From contig CAIURC010000195.1 in assembly GCA_903901425.1 (NCBI GenBank), forward strand, positions 1 to 64,000: DNA of 64,000 nucleotides. Reading direction: 5' to 3'. This DNA is from an uncultured Spartobacteria bacterium. Its GTDB lineage: Bacteria > Verrucomicrobiota > Verrucomicrobiia > Chthoniobacterales > Chthoniobacteraceae. The position numbers and the translations under genes were made by a program. Position 1 is the stretch's first letter. Each line of letters begins with the position of its first letter. The notes beneath the pieces were generated by a model, which saw only the letters and a list, made by a program, of their open reading frames with translations, was not told the DNA's origin and made no database searches. Shown here one piece after another: positions 35,513 to 45,675 of this stretch.

Positions 35513-36646
35513 ATGAGCGACTTCGCCCAAAGCGGCCTGATCGCCACCCTCCAGCAACTCAATCCGGCCCATGGGCCGGTGTTGGAATCCGAACTGGCCG
35601 CGCTCACCCCGCGGATCGTCCTGATTCTGCCCTGCCATGGAGCCGATCTTGAACGCCCTGCCCTCACCCACATTGCCCGGGAACTGAAAGGGGCAGGATT
35701 CTTGGAGGAGGTGCTCCTGTGCACCAACCATGCCTCGGATTCCGCCCTCCAAAGGGCGCGCAGCCTCTTTGACTCCGTCCCCGCAAGACTCAGGGTCCTG
35801 CAGACGGACTCCCCCCGGGCAGACACCCTGCTGGCAGGAATCCCCAAAGGAAAGGGATTGAACGTCTGGGCGGGCGTGGGCCTTCTGTACCATGAAAAAC
35901 GGGACACCTTCATCGCGTTACAGGACTGCGATGTCTCATCCTTCCGCCGTGAAGACCTTGCACGGCTCTGCTACGCCTGCGCTCATCCTGACCTGAACTA
36001 CCGGTTCGCAAAACTCTACTACAACCGCGCCACTGACCGACTCTATGGCCGGGTGAGCCGGCTTTTTTTCGCACCTTTGCTCCAGGCTTTGGTCCGCCTT
36101 TTCGGGCACCAACCTCTCACGGATTTTCTGCTGAGTTTCCGCTACCCGCTCGCAGGGGAATGCGCCATGAACCTTGCGCTCGCCGCCACTCTGCCCTTTT
36201 CCAACCACTGGGGTCTCGAAACCACCATGCTCTGCGACGTGTTCCGTCACGTGGACCCAAGGGAGGTGGCACAGGTGGCCTCGGGGACCAGCTACGACCA
36301 CAAACACCAACCGGCAGCCGGTGCGCTCGAATCCATGTGCGCCCAAATCGCCAACGCACTCTACTCCGAACTGGCAGCTGAAGGCGTGGCCGCTTTTTCC
36401 GCCCTCAGGGCGCTGGCCTCTGGATACCGCCGCGAAGCTTCAGAAGCGCTCCGCCGATCGGCACACCTCGCCCGGATCAATGGCCTCCCGCACGACTCCA
36501 CTGCGGAACATCAACTCGTCCAAGGCTTTGCCGCCACGCTGGAAAGCCCGGCCCCAGCGCCGGCCAAGCTCCTCCCCTGGTCCGTTTTGGAAAAAAAACA
36601 GCCGTCGCTACTTGAGGAACTGCCCTCCCTACTCTGGACCGGTTGA
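35513..36646 (+). CDS. Glycosyltransferase related to glucosyl-3-phosphoglycerate synthase
   Basis: 377 residues, GT-A-like. IVLILPCHGADLERP opens the nucleotide-sugar fold; FIALQDCDV holds a DxD-type metal motif; KLYYNRATDRLYGRVSRLF and RYPLAGECAMN, then HWGLETTMLCDVF, fit GpgS/mannosyl-3-phosphoglycerate synthase-like enzymes. The product may be a compatible solute or a lipid head group; the lipid genes directly upstream (28-base gap) make both possible. The last 18 bases overlap the convergent CrtC-like gene. Confidence 0.75.
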   Translation: MSDFAQSGLIATLQQLNPAHGPVLESELAALTPRIVLILPCHGADLERPALTHIARELKGAGFLEEVLLCTNHASDSALQRARSLFDSVPARLRVLQTDSPRADTLLAGIPKGKGLNVWAGVGLLYHEKRDTFIALQDCDVSSFRREDLARLCYACAHPDLNYRFAKLYYNRATDRLYGRVSRLFFAPLLQALVRLFGHQPLTDFLLSFRYPLAGECAMNLALAATLPFSNHWGLETTMLCDVFRHVDPREVAQVASGTSYDHKHQPAAGALESMCAQIANALYSELAAEGVAAFSALRALASGYRREASEALRRSAHLARINGLPHDSTAEHQLVQGFAATLESPAPAPAKLLPWSVLEKKQPSLLEELPSLLWTG

Positions 36647-37795
36647 CCCCCGGGGAGGCTGCCCTTCCGCCGGCCCCGCTGGATCGGTTAAACCCACCAG
36701 CGCACCCGCGTACCCGGTCATTTCAAGATAGCCGCGACCACTCACCGGCGCGCCCATGGCGCTGCCCGCGGCCTCCACAGCGCCTTCCCAGTACACCACC
36801 GGCTGCATCACCAACTCCTGTTTTTCCATCGGAGTCGAGACCCGGATCCGGAGACCCATTGAAGGCACCTCCACGTCCCACTCCACCGGATACCGGGCTC
36901 CAGTCTGCGGGCTTTTCCAGTGCCGCAGGGGCCGCATCTGGTACTCGCTGGACTTTAGAAAAACGGAGGAACCGTCAGGCCGGATCCAAGTGCCGTTGGA
37001 ACCGGAATCAACTCCCCCATCACGGAGACGCATCTGATACAGCATCAGATCAGAGCCGTCGGAGAGCTGAATGCTCATCCAGTTCCATCCTACCTGGCCC
37101 GGAGCAAGCTGGTTGGACGCCCATTCGTGGTCGAACCAACTCTCTCCTGAAACGCGCCTCACCTTGCCGCCCAAGCTCAGTTCACCGGCCGTCTTCATCC
37201 GGGTCCCCGAGTAGTAATGGGAGGCGTGCCCGGGCCGGTCCGATTTCGGACTGATCCCGCCCACCCCGTGCGCCACCCATCCCCTGCCGGACTCCAAATC
37301 GAACACCAAACTCCCCGCCTCCATCGACGCCCGGATTCGGAACCGGTTGTTTTCAAGCTGCTCCACGCTCCAGTCCTCCAGCCACACCAACCGGCTCCCA
37401 TCGCCATCGCCAGCCTCTCCAAAAGCACCCCGGCTGAGCTTCTGCGAAAAATGAAACCGGCTCCCGGACAACTCGCTGACTGCAAAGTGGCCGAAGTAAA
37501 ACGCATCCACCAAAAACCTCGACTTGCCTGCCGGAGCGCCCCCCGGCGGTCTGACCCCCTGCCGGAAAAGCGTGAATTGGTAACCGTACCGGTGCCCGTC
37601 GTCATCGGAAAGATTCCCGGTGAAGTACCACCACTCCGTTTTAAACGCGTGATGCGGACCATGGTCCGCCGGGAACTCGTAGTTCCAACCGGGCAGCGCC
37701 GTCTTCCATCCGGGCCCGGTGGCCGGCATCTGTGCCAGACAGAGGGCGGGAAAAGCCCCGAGGAGCCCCCCCAGCCAAAGGCGCCGACTCAGCAC
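36629..37795 (-). CDS. Secreted CrtC/AttH lipocalin-like protein (COG5621)
   Basis: 388 residues. Signal peptide 4-22 (RRLWLGGLLGAFPALCLAQ). The AttH/CrtC pattern is clear: FKTEWWYFTGNLSDDDGHRYGYQ, TLFRQG, VDAFYFGHFAVSEL, later GESWFDHEWASNQL and WNWMSIQLSDGSDLMLYQ. CrtC hydrates carotenoids; many COG5621 proteins are annotated only as secreted hydrolase-like. No carotenoid genes are near, so substrate is unknown. Its start overlaps the pfk stop by 7 bases. Confidence 0.87.
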   Translation of the reverse strand: MLSRRLWLGGLLGAFPALCLAQMPATGPGWKTALPGWNYEFPADHGPHHAFKTEWWYFTGNLSDDDGHRYGYQFTLFRQGVRPPGGAPAGKSRFLVDAFYFGHFAVSELSGSRFHFSQKLSRGAFGEAGDGDGSRLVWLEDWSVEQLENNRFRIRASMEAGSLVFDLESGRGWVAHGVGGISPKSDRPGHASHYYSGTRMKTAGELSLGGKVRRVSGESWFDHEWASNQLAPGQVGWNWMSIQLSDGSDLMLYQMRLRDGGVDSGSNGTWIRPDGSSVFLKSSEYQMRPLRHWKSPQTGARYPVEWDVEVPSMGLRIRVSTPMEKQELVMQPVVYWEGAVEAAGSAMGAPVSGRGYLEMTGYAGALVGLTDPAGPAEGQPPRGSTGPE

Positions 37796-39087
37796 AGCCG
37801 AGCGGGTTGACCGGTGGATTCAAGCACCGAATGCCACAACTCGCTCTTGGGGTCCACCTTCCGCCTGCCCATGGTTGCCAGACGGATGGGCAAATGGACG
37901 AATGCGCCGTGCCAGCGCCCCACCAAAAGGTCCGTCTTTCCGGCCATCGCCGCATGGACCGCGTGCTGCGCCAACTGCGAACAGTACACGTTGTCCTGCG
38001 CGTTGGCGGGAACGCTCCGGATCATGTAACTCGGGTCGATGTAGCGGATGCTCGTGGGAATTTTGCGCTCCTTGAAAAACGCCGCGAGCCGGTCCTTGAG
38101 AAAGAGGCCGATGTCGCCCATGCGTTTGTTGCCGCTGGCATCAAACTCGTCTGGACAGTTCTTGATCAACTCCTGGCCGGCGCCCTCGGCCACCACGATC
38201 ACCACGCTTTTCTTTTTGGCCAACCGGTAGCGGACGGCCTCCAGAAGCCCGCGCTGGCCCTCCAGCGAAAATGGCACCTCGGGAATCAGAACGAAATCCA
38301 CGTTGGAACCCGCAAGGGCGGCGTAACTGGCGATGAACCCGGAATCGCGTCCCATGAGCTTCAACAATCCGATCCCGTTCATGGCACCGGAGGCCTCAAT
38401 GAACGCGCATTTCACGGCCTGAACGGCAATCGCAAACGCCGTTTCGAAGCCGAAACTCTTGTCCAAGTACATGATGTCGTTGTCGATGGTTTTGGGAATC
38501 CCAACCACGGCCTTGTTCAGGCCGCGCTTCTGGACCTCCTCAGCAATCGCCGAGGCGCCGCGCAGGGTCCCATCCCCACCCACCACGAAAAACATGTCGA
38601 TCTTCATCTCCTCCAAGAGGTCCACCATTTCGGACACGTCCTGGTGGCCGCGAGATGTGCCCAGAATGCTGCCGCCAAAGTTGTGGATCTGGGAGACCGA
38701 CTCCGGCTTGAGGATCATGGGCATGTGCCCATACCGCTGGATCAGCCCCTCGTATCCGTACTTGAACCCGTAAACCTTGGTGACGCCGTACCGGTAATGC
38801 AACTGGTTGACCAAACCGCGGATGATATCATTGAGCCCCGGACAAAGCCCGCCGCACGTCACAATTGCGGCGGTGGTTTTCGGCGCATCGAAAAACAGTT
38901 TCTTCCGCGGCCCGGCCACCTCGAATCCGAGGGGCTCAGCCAGGTTGCGTTCCGCGCCCTCGACATGATCAAACAGGATCCGCGTGGAATCCTCCTTGAA
39001 AGGCACCTCGATTGCGCCGTGGTGGCAAAGAGGCGAATCGAACCGGCATTCTCCGAGCGACTTGATGGTGGTCTGCATCGGGTGCAA
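37789..39087 (-). CDS. pfkA: ATP-dependent 6-phosphofructokinase, plant-like group
   Basis: 432 residues from 39087; an ATG three codons later is an alternative start. Motifs: VTCGGLCPGLND, GTSRGHQDV, VVGGDGTLRGA, PKTIDNDI, GLLKLMGRDSGFIA and FVLIPEVPF. The Gly after GGD (GGDGT) is the ATP-type residue, while the Lys of PKTIDND is usual for pyrophosphate enzymes; plant-like ATP-PFKs show this same mix. Catalyses fructose-6-phosphate to the 1,6-bisphosphate in glycolysis. The CrtC-like gene follows with a 7-base overlap. Confidence 0.92.
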   Translation of the reverse strand: MHPMQTTIKSLGECRFDSPLCHHGAIEVPFKEDSTRILFDHVEGAERNLAEPLGFEVAGPRKKLFFDAPKTTAAIVTCGGLCPGLNDIIRGLVNQLHYRYGVTKVYGFKYGYEGLIQRYGHMPMILKPESVSQIHNFGGSILGTSRGHQDVSEMVDLLEEMKIDMFFVVGGDGTLRGASAIAEEVQKRGLNKAVVGIPKTIDNDIMYLDKSFGFETAFAIAVQAVKCAFIEASGAMNGIGLLKLMGRDSGFIASYAALAGSNVDFVLIPEVPFSLEGQRGLLEAVRYRLAKKKSVVIVVAEGAGQELIKNCPDEFDASGNKRMGDIGLFLKDRLAAFFKERKIPTSIRYIDPSYMIRSVPANAQDNVYCSQLAQHAVHAAMAGKTDLLVGRWHGAFVHLPIRLATMGRRKVDPKSELWHSVLESTGQPARLC

Positions 39088-39277
39088 ATCAGTGCGTCAG
39101 GACGCCCCCCTGTTACAAGGTAAAACGCCACTTTTGCTCTGCAAATGCTTGCTCCGCACCCCCTGTTGGTCATGATCACCGCCGTTTCCAGTCCCGGGCT
39201 GTCCTCCGCAGGAGCGGAACAGACACCCGGCCTACTGGAACCATCCAACCCTGATTCCAACCAAAAACACACGGATT

Positions 39278-39907
<630 letters not shown>

Positions 39908-39996
39908 TGCCCGCGCTCCCAGGCCATCCCAAAAACCTTCGGTGAGCCGCGGTCCCAACCACCGCCAAAACTGCCGGCTCGGTTTTTAAAAAATCT

Positions 39997-40038
39997 CCCG
40001 GTTCCGCCCTCCAATGGACGGAACCGGGTTTTCTTTTT
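39997..40038 (+). terminator. Rho-independent terminator after the SOD gene
   Basis: Perfect 10-bp stem cccggttccg / cggaaccggg (39997-40006 and 40019-40028), 12-base loop, then ttttcttttt. Confidence 0.92.
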
Positions 40039-40621
40039 ACTTCGGAGCCTCAGATCCACCAGCCTCCACCACATCCACCCCCATCCATTCCCGGCGTTCC
40101 CGGTCGAACCCCAACCGGACCCGCCACCGGACACTGCGGACCTCACCGCTGGGTCCTGCCATGGAGGCCTGAAGGATCACTTCGGCCCCGTCGCCGCCCT
40201 GACTGCCCTCCCCCCCCTCCAGTTGGACGCTGGACTCCGCAAAACCGGCGAACCTGAGCACACGCTCCGCACCATCACGGTTCCGCACCGCCTCGCGCGC
40301 GCGCCAGTAAGCCGCGCGGGCCGAGTAATCATGCTGGAAAACTTCCCGCCAACCGTCCACCGCCGGGGGCCCAAAAAACGCCAGCACCAAAACCAGAATC
40401 ACAGCCGCCGGAACCGCATACATCACCCAGCGCCAACGGTCCTCAGGCTTGCGCCGGGTCACTAATTCCGTGACCGGCAACCACTGCTCCATTCCTTCCC
40501 GGAGAAACAGCGTGTTTTCATCAATCAATCCCGAATTCAACAGGTGATCAATATGGCGGATTGTGTAAGGCCCCTTTTGCTGGCCGTCCACATGCAGGTA
40601 AAATGACTCCTCCGATTTCAT
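40037..40621 (-). CDS. GYF_2 (DUF4339) membrane protein
   Basis: 194 residues from the ATG at 40621; the frame opens further upstream but would enter the tRNA gene. The N-terminal GYF_2 domain reads FYLHVDGQQKGPYTIRHIDHLLNSGLI and later LFLREGMEQWLPV. One membrane segment (about 65-85, VMYAVPAAVILVLVLAFFG), then a soluble C-terminal domain with no clear family. GYF_2 domains usually bind Pro-rich peptides; partner unknown. Confidence 0.87.
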   Translation of the reverse strand: MKSEESFYLHVDGQQKGPYTIRHIDHLLNSGLIDENTLFLREGMEQWLPVTELVTRRKPEDRWRWVMYAVPAAVILVLVLAFFGPPAVDGWREVFQHDYSARAAYWRAREAVRNRDGAERVLRFAGFAESSVQLEGGEGSQGGDGAEVILQASMAGPSGEVRSVRWRVRLGFDRERREWMGVDVVEAGGSEAPK

Positions 40622-40715
40622 CGCCCCAAGTCCCCTAATCCCCCAAAGCCCGTGTTCCAATCCCTCCCACAACACTGCCCCGAGGGGCTCAGACCGGAAC
40701 TGAACGGCCAGAAAG

Positions 40716-40798
40716 TGCCGGCGGAGGGACTCGAACCCACACACCCTTGCGGATACCAGATTTTGAGTCTAGCGCGTCTGCCATTCCGCCACGCCGGC
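40716..40798 (-). tRNA. tRNA-Leu (anticodon CAA)
   Basis: Minus strand: 7-bp acceptor gccggcg / cgccggc, anticodon arm ctaga-ctcaaaa-tctgg giving CAA, a long variable arm (tatccgcaagggtgt) typical of class II leucine tRNAs, and the T loop gttcgag. 83 bases; no encoded CCA (the following bases are ct). Confidence 0.95.
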
Positions 40799-40827
40799 TA
40801 AGGTCCGAGGAAACTAGATGCACATTT

Positions 40828-41475
40828 CTAGCTTTGCAAGCCCCGAGGTCGACCAAGTATTTCCCCAAGCACCAAAGCATCGCGCACCCCCTCCCGGTCC
40901 GACAGACGGGCACGGATTCCCCCCGGCTTCCGGAGTGGTTTCACCTCCGCAACCCGCTCAGCCACCACAGGTCGCCCTTCAGACAATGCCGTGACCCGCG
41001 AAGCCACCGTTTCAAGTTTCGGTGGCGCAGGAACCCGCATTTCAGGAAAATGGAGCTCTGCGGCGCGGCCCTTCGGCCCTTCCGATTCCTCAACCGGAGG
41101 CGGTACACGCGGGGATTTCGGGGGGACCCCAGACGGCATGCGCGGGGATGGGCGGGAAACCCGCCGCCGCACGGTGATTGTGTGGGAATCAGACTGAACC
41201 GGGTAGCCTCCCACGCGCGGCGGCAATCCTAAAGCCTCCTCCAAACGGCGGCGCGCAAGATCCGGTTCAACGGGACGCGATCCCCCCCGAGGAGGACCGA
41301 CTTCCGGCAATTCGGTCAAAGACCGCCGCCGCTCCGGCTCCCGAGCCCCCCCCTCCACGCCTTTCTTGATCGCCGAAATGAGCTTGAAAAACAATCCGCC
41401 GAACGCCGTGACGATCAGAAAAAGGATCTTCACCAAGAGTCCGAGATCGAACTCCGTGTGAACCGCGGCAATCAT
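40828..41475 (-). CDS. Hypothetical protein with N-terminal membrane segment, partner of FloA
   Basis: 215 residues. A hydrophobic segment lies at about 10-35 ([21 protein letters not shown]), followed by a polar, Pro/Arg-rich and probably disordered region. No recognised domain. Its start overlaps the floA stop by 4 bases (ATGA), so it is probably made with FloA; it might be a membrane-anchored adaptor (inference only). Confidence 0.8.
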   Translation of the reverse strand: MIAAVHTEFDLGLLVKILFLIVTAFGGLFFKLISAIKKGVEGGAREPERRRSLTELPEVGPPRGGSRPVEPDLARRRLEEALGLPPRVGGYPVQSDSHTITVRRRVSRPSPRMPSGVPPKSPRVPPPVEESEGPKGRAAELHFPEMRVPAPPKLETVASRVTALSEGRPVVAERVAEVKPLRKPGGIRARLSDREGVRDALVLGEILGRPRGLQS

Positions 41476-42554
41476 TCCACTTCCCCCGTCCGTTCAGTCC
41501 CCGCAATCGACTCGCGCATTTCGGTGTCCGCCTGCACGTTTTTCAAACGGGCGAAATCCATCACCCCGAGATTGCCGGCACGGAACGCCTCGGCAATCGC
41601 CTGCGGGACTGCCGCTTCGGCTTCCACCACCTTGGCACGCATCTCCTGAGTTTTAGCCCGCATCTCCTGCTCGGCAGCAACCGCGGCGGCACGGCGCACC
41701 TCCGCGTTGGCCTGGGCAACCCGCTTGTCCGCATCAGCCTGCTCCGCCTGCAGTTTTGCCCCGATGTTTTCGCCAATGTCCACGTCGGCTATGTCGATGG
41801 ACAGGATCTCAAACGCCGTCCCGCTGTCCAAACCCTTGGCCAGCACCGCTTTGGAAATCCGGTCGGGATTCTCCAGCACCTGCTTGTAGGTGTCCGCAGA
41901 ACCAATCGCGCTGACAATCCCCTCGCCCACCCGCGCCACCACCGTCTCCTCTGTCGCCCCGCCCACAAACTGCGTCAGGTTGGTCCGGACCGTGACCCGG
42001 GCCTTGGCTTTCACCCCGATGCCGTCTTTGGCCACCCCATCAATGGTGGTTTTCCCGCTGGCGGGATTCGGACAGTCGATCACGCGCGGATTGATGCTCG
42101 TCTTCACGGCGTCCAGCACCGTTTTCCCGGTACCCTTGGTCGCGAGGTCAATCCCGCGCGCATGATCAAAACTGAGCTGAATCCCTGACTTCTCCGCGGC
42201 AACAAGCGCCAGGATGACTTCGTTGACGCTCCCGCCGGCCAGATAGTGGGCCTCCAACGGGTCGGTATCGATCTGCAAACCCGCTTTCACCGCCGTGATC
42301 CGGGCATCCACAATCTGCGCCACAGGCACCCTCCTCAAGCGCATCGCCACCAACCGTCCCAGACTCACCGGCGCACCGGAAATGTTTGCCCGGAGCCAGA
42401 GCCCGAAAAAGTTGAAGATGACCACCGCAAACACGAACCCGGCCAAAAGGAAGGCCATGAGGAACACGTTGGAGAGAGATGCCAGCCCGGGAATCCCCAG
42501 AGGGTTCGACAAATCCAGTGGTCCCTGAACAGCAGCGAAGGCGGTTGATTTCAT
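41472..42554 (-). CDS. floA: Flotillin-like protein FloA
   Basis: 360 residues. Membrane segment at about 30-55 ([20 protein letters not shown]), then a long SPFH-like domain with [13 protein letters not shown]-type residues (here [12 protein letters not shown]), [15 protein letters not shown] and [24 protein letters not shown], and a C-terminal Ala/Glu-rich coiled coil. Matches the FloA (UPF0365/YqfA) family, which scaffolds functional membrane microdomains. Followed by an ATGA-coupled membrane protein instead of the NfeD partner seen in many genomes. Confidence 0.93.
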   Translation of the reverse strand: MKSTAFAAVQGPLDLSNPLGIPGLASLSNVFLMAFLLAGFVFAVVIFNFFGLWLRANISGAPVSLGRLVAMRLRRVPVAQIVDARITAVKAGLQIDTDPLEAHYLAGGSVNEVILALVAAEKSGIQLSFDHARGIDLATKGTGKTVLDAVKTSINPRVIDCPNPASGKTTIDGVAKDGIGVKAKARVTVRTNLTQFVGGATEETVVARVGEGIVSAIGSADTYKQVLENPDRISKAVLAKGLDSGTAFEILSIDIADVDIGENIGAKLQAEQADADKRVAQANAEVRRAAAVAAEQEMRAKTQEMRAKVVEAEAAVPQAIAEAFRAGNLGVMDFARLKNVQADTEMRESIAGTERTGEVE

Positions 42555-42627
42555 TCCCCTCCCTGTAGCCCAACTCCCCTAAGCCGGGCGATTACAAAAC
42601 GGACCGGCGTCCGTAATCCGGCCCTGA

Positions 42628-43314
42628 CTAATTCACCACGAAATCCCGGACGTTGCCCGCACATTTTCCCACAAACCGACCGATCCTTCGGCAGAAACTT
42701 GACAGCCCGCGGATGGGTTCCGGCTCGTCCTTCTGGGGGGCAAGAGTGCGCACTTGGGAAGGCCTGGGTGCCGGAGACTGCACCTTGGAAGTTCCACTCC
42801 CCGGAGCCACCTCCAGAACGCTCCCGGTGTCGGCGGCAATCTTGAGCACGCTGAGTTCTGTCGCGGACCCGTCCCTGAGGCGCAATTCCCACACGGGAGC
42901 ACCGCCGCCAGTGCCACTCTTAAGCGTGTAATCCACCAACTGAAAAACAACACCCGTCTTTTCGGCCTCCTGATTGGCCATTGAAAACGCGCCTTCAGAG
43001 TCCAGATTGAGCTGGTTAAAATTCATCGCCGTCCCCAGGGACCGGCTCACCGGAGCCCTCTCGGCCACCACGCGCCCCGCCTGAACCTCGAACTCTCGGA
43101 TCCCGCCTCGCGCCTGCGGATCGCTCACCGCCACTTTCCACACCTGCGGCTGGGGCGCCCCCGAAAGCCCGCGGACCTCCACCACCTTTTCGAGCAGATG
43201 CCCGCCGCGCTCATTGCCCAGCGCCTTCAGCGCCGTGTAGGCCGTGTCAGCACCGTAACTCAAGACCGGCACCAGACTCAGGACCACCACCCAAATTTTT
43301 TCTCGCGAAAACAT
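42628..43314 (-). CDS. Secreted protein of unknown function
   Basis: 228 residues from the ATG at 43314. Signal peptide 5-22 (KIWVVVLSLVPVLSYGA). The central part (HLLEKVVEVRGLSGAPQPQVWKVAV, later VDYTLKSGTGGGAPVWELRLRDG) looks like a PepSY-like alpha/beta fold but I cannot place it firmly. The C-terminal 35 residues carry two Cys in basic helices. It lies 73 bases upstream of floA on the same strand. Confidence 0.8.
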   Translation of the reverse strand: MFSREKIWVVVLSLVPVLSYGADTAYTALKALGNERGGHLLEKVVEVRGLSGAPQPQVWKVAVSDPQARGGIREFEVQAGRVVAERAPVSRSLGTAMNFNQLNLDSEGAFSMANQEAEKTGVVFQLVDYTLKSGTGGGAPVWELRLRDGSATELSVLKIAADTGSVLEVAPGSGTSKVQSPAPRPSQVRTLAPQKDEPEPIRGLSSFCRRIGRFVGKCAGNVRDFVVN

Positions 43315-43367
43315 ACTCCCCTCTTTCTTCACTGCAAACCTGAACAAGTCAACCGGGCGCCGCTTTT

Positions 43368-44348
43368 TCAGGGCCCCAAACCGACGCCAACTCCCCCCAC
43401 CCGAAGGGCAGCAATCCAGCAGGCTGCCAGGAGGAGCAGCGCCGCCGCTCCAGCCGACCACTGCCCCCACCCCCCAGGGCGCAATCCTTTCCCGCCCGTC
43501 CCAAAGCCTGCGGCAGTCCCCACGAAAAACCCGAGGAGATGCGCCATCAGGTCAGTGGCTCCAGAACCGGTCCCCAAGTGCGCCAAAAGCCCAAGCCCCG
43601 CCCCCAAGGGCAGAAGCCAGGCCCGGCCTTGCCGGCTTCCATACCCGCTGCCCCCCAACTCTCCCCCCACCAACCAACCCAATGCGGCAAACACCGCCGT
43701 GGACGCCCCGATGGAAACCTGCGGGTGCCCCCGGTGAAACACCGCGTTCAACGCGTTCGCAAGCCCGCCACAGCCCAACACCCATGCCCAGCCCACCCCA
43801 AAACCCGCCCTGCCCGCCACAAAACCGCAAAACAAGGCACCAAAAATCCAGTTCGCAAGAAAATGCGCCCCATCTGCGTGCAGCGTCAGCGCCGTTACAG
43901 CCCGCCACCATTCCCCCCCCCAGATTGCCTCGCTATCCGCCCCTCCTCGCTTCAAACCCATCTCGCCCAAACTCCTTTGCCAAATCCAGCATCCTGCCAA
44001 AACCCACGCGGATCCCGCAAAGTGCAGCAGACCCGCCCGCCAGGGTTCGGGCCGAACCTCGGGAGTTGCCTCCGCCGTGCGTTCAGCCGAATACTTGCCC
44101 AGTTCCTCCAGAGCGCGCGGCGCGTCCGCCGCCGAAACCTCCAACTCAAAACGGTCATCCCTCCTCCGCACCCAGTACGCAATGGCCTGTGCCGCCAGCA
44201 CCAACCCGTGCTCACGCGCCATGGAGAGCCGCGGATACGCTCCCACCACAACCGCACAAGCATGGCCCTCCTGGTGAACATCTCCAGAACCTGCGTCCAT
44301 CCCAGGAGAGTCCTCGTCTCCCCCGTCCGGAGCCACACCGGGATTCAT
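43368..44348 (-). CDS. Rhomboid family intramembrane serine protease
   Basis: 326 residues. A ~110-residue cytosolic N-terminal domain precedes about six membrane segments. Rhomboid marks: TALTLHADGAHFLAN (His/Asn), the catalytic Ser in SIGASTAVF and the catalytic His in DLMAHLLGFFVG. Active-site residues are complete, so it is probably an active intramembrane protease. It starts 1 base after the stop of the RlmD-like gene. Confidence 0.92.
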   Translation of the reverse strand: MNPGVAPDGGDEDSPGMDAGSGDVHQEGHACAVVVGAYPRLSMAREHGLVLAAQAIAYWVRRRDDRFELEVSAADAPRALEELGKYSAERTAEATPEVRPEPWRAGLLHFAGSAWVLAGCWIWQRSLGEMGLKRGGADSEAIWGGEWWRAVTALTLHADGAHFLANWIFGALFCGFVAGRAGFGVGWAWVLGCGGLANALNAVFHRGHPQVSIGASTAVFAALGWLVGGELGGSGYGSRQGRAWLLPLGAGLGLLAHLGTGSGATDLMAHLLGFFVGTAAGFGTGGKGLRPGGWGQWSAGAAALLLLAACWIAALRVGGVGVGLGP

Positions 44349-44349
44349 T

Positions 44350-45471
44350 TCAGCGCACCAACCCCTGCCGCTTGAGGTGGGTCACCACCTCGATCTCCGC
44401 AGTTTGAGGGAACATGTCCACAGGCAACACGCTCACCAATTCAAATCTCGCGGTCAACCGCGCCAGATCCCGGGCCAGTGTCGCGGGGTTGCACGACACG
44501 TAAAAGATTTCCTCCGGCGGATTCTCAAGAATCAACTCCAACACTCCCGGCCCCAGTCCCGTCGCGGGCGGATCGAGCAGCAGCACGGTCCCGCTCCAAC
44601 GCCCGGATGAGCCCTCCGATTCCCTCAAGAGCGGCCCCAAATGCTCGGCTACGTCCCCGCACAGATACCGCTCATGAGGCTCTGCATTGGAACGCGCGCT
44701 CTCCACGGCATGCGAATTTTCCTCAATCCCCACCACCTCTGAAAAGCGGCCTGAAAGGTTCCTTGCAAACAATCCCGCTCCACAATAGGCGTCCACCAAA
44801 CGCTTCCGCGTTTGCCCCACCCGTTCCCCCACCCAGCGCACCATCTCCCTCGCCATGGCTTCGTTGGTCTGCTCAAAAAACGGCCCCCCACCTCCGGGGG
44901 CACGCAGAGAATAATCCCCGTCCTCCAAACCCGCACCGCGCAAACGCCTGAGCGCGGAATTCACCTCCGGGCGGGCAATCGCACATCGCTCCACATCCAC
45001 TAACGCGTTTGAACCCGCCGCATAAAACCCGGCCTGTCTCCCCCGGACATGGACCCGGATCCGGTTTCTGTACTCGAAAGGCGCAGGAGCCCCCATCGCT
45101 GGCTCCATCGGCACGGGATCAAGTCTGCCCACCCGGCGCAAGGTCTGCTCCACCTGCGCCGATTTGATCCGCACCTGCGCGCCATACTCCAAATGCTGGT
45201 ATGCACAGCCCCCGCACCGCCCGAAATACTGGCAGACCGGTTCCACCCGGTCTTTCCCCTTCCCGAGTACCTCCAGCAGTTCCGCCTCCGCAAACTTGCG
45301 GCGATCCCGCAAAACCCGAACCCGCACCCGGTCGCCCGGCGCAGTAAACGGCACAAAGAACACCTTCCCATCGCGGCGCGCGACCCCGCTTCCTCCAAAG
45401 GCGACGTCGGTGATTTCGAGTTCCAAAACCGGTTCTTCGCGGTCAACACGGAATGGCTTTTTGGATTTCAT
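44350..45471 (-). CDS. 23S rRNA uracil-C5 methyltransferase, RlmD/RumA type
   Basis: 373 residues. TRAM domain near the N-terminus (DVAFGGSGVAR), cluster ligands CQYFGRCGGCAYQHL, SAM-binding VDAYCGAGLFA, LLLDPPATGLGPGVLE and the catalytic segment FYVSCNPATLARDLARL. Somewhat shorter than E. coli RlmD (about 430) but all motifs are present. Methylates C5 of a uridine in 23S rRNA or, in related enzymes, tRNA U54. It is followed at once by the rhomboid gene. Confidence 0.88.
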   Translation of the reverse strand: MKSKKPFRVDREEPVLELEITDVAFGGSGVARRDGKVFFVPFTAPGDRVRVRVLRDRRKFAEAELLEVLGKGKDRVEPVCQYFGRCGGCAYQHLEYGAQVRIKSAQVEQTLRRVGRLDPVPMEPAMGAPAPFEYRNRIRVHVRGRQAGFYAAGSNALVDVERCAIARPEVNSALRRLRGAGLEDGDYSLRAPGGGGPFFEQTNEAMAREMVRWVGERVGQTRKRLVDAYCGAGLFARNLSGRFSEVVGIEENSHAVESARSNAEPHERYLCGDVAEHLGPLLRESEGSSGRWSGTVLLLDPPATGLGPGVLELILENPPEEIFYVSCNPATLARDLARLTARFELVSVLPVDMFPQTAEIEVVTHLKRQGLVR

Positions 45472-45495
45472 GGGCGTTTGACGGTTTTGAACGGG

Positions 45496-45527
45496 AAAAA
45501 AAGAGGCTTCCGTCGAGCGGAAGCCTC
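45496..45527 (-). terminator. Rho-independent terminator, minus strand
   Basis: 10-bp perfect stem gaggcttccg / cggaagcctc with a 5-base loop, followed on the minus strand by seven T. It ends transcription of the TIGR04073 gene upstream, 149 bases from its stop. Confidence 0.9.
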
Positions 45528-45675
45528 ATGGAGACAGAGATCTTGATCGAAATCGGAGCCCAACAACCCTCTGGCTCCGCCAGACATGACACAATTTCTG
45601 GCAAAGACGGAGGACTTGGAAACCCATCACACGCTTCCCGGTTTGGAAGCGCTTGGGTGCACTGCCAAGCAGCGC

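Noticed and set aside
36629-37795. Carotenoid hydratase CrtC
   Set aside because: The fold matches, but no carotenoid genes are near and COG5621 includes many unrelated secreted proteins; kept as CrtC/AttH-like only.
37732-39123. 463-codon plus-strand frame
   Set aside because: Antisense shadow of pfk.
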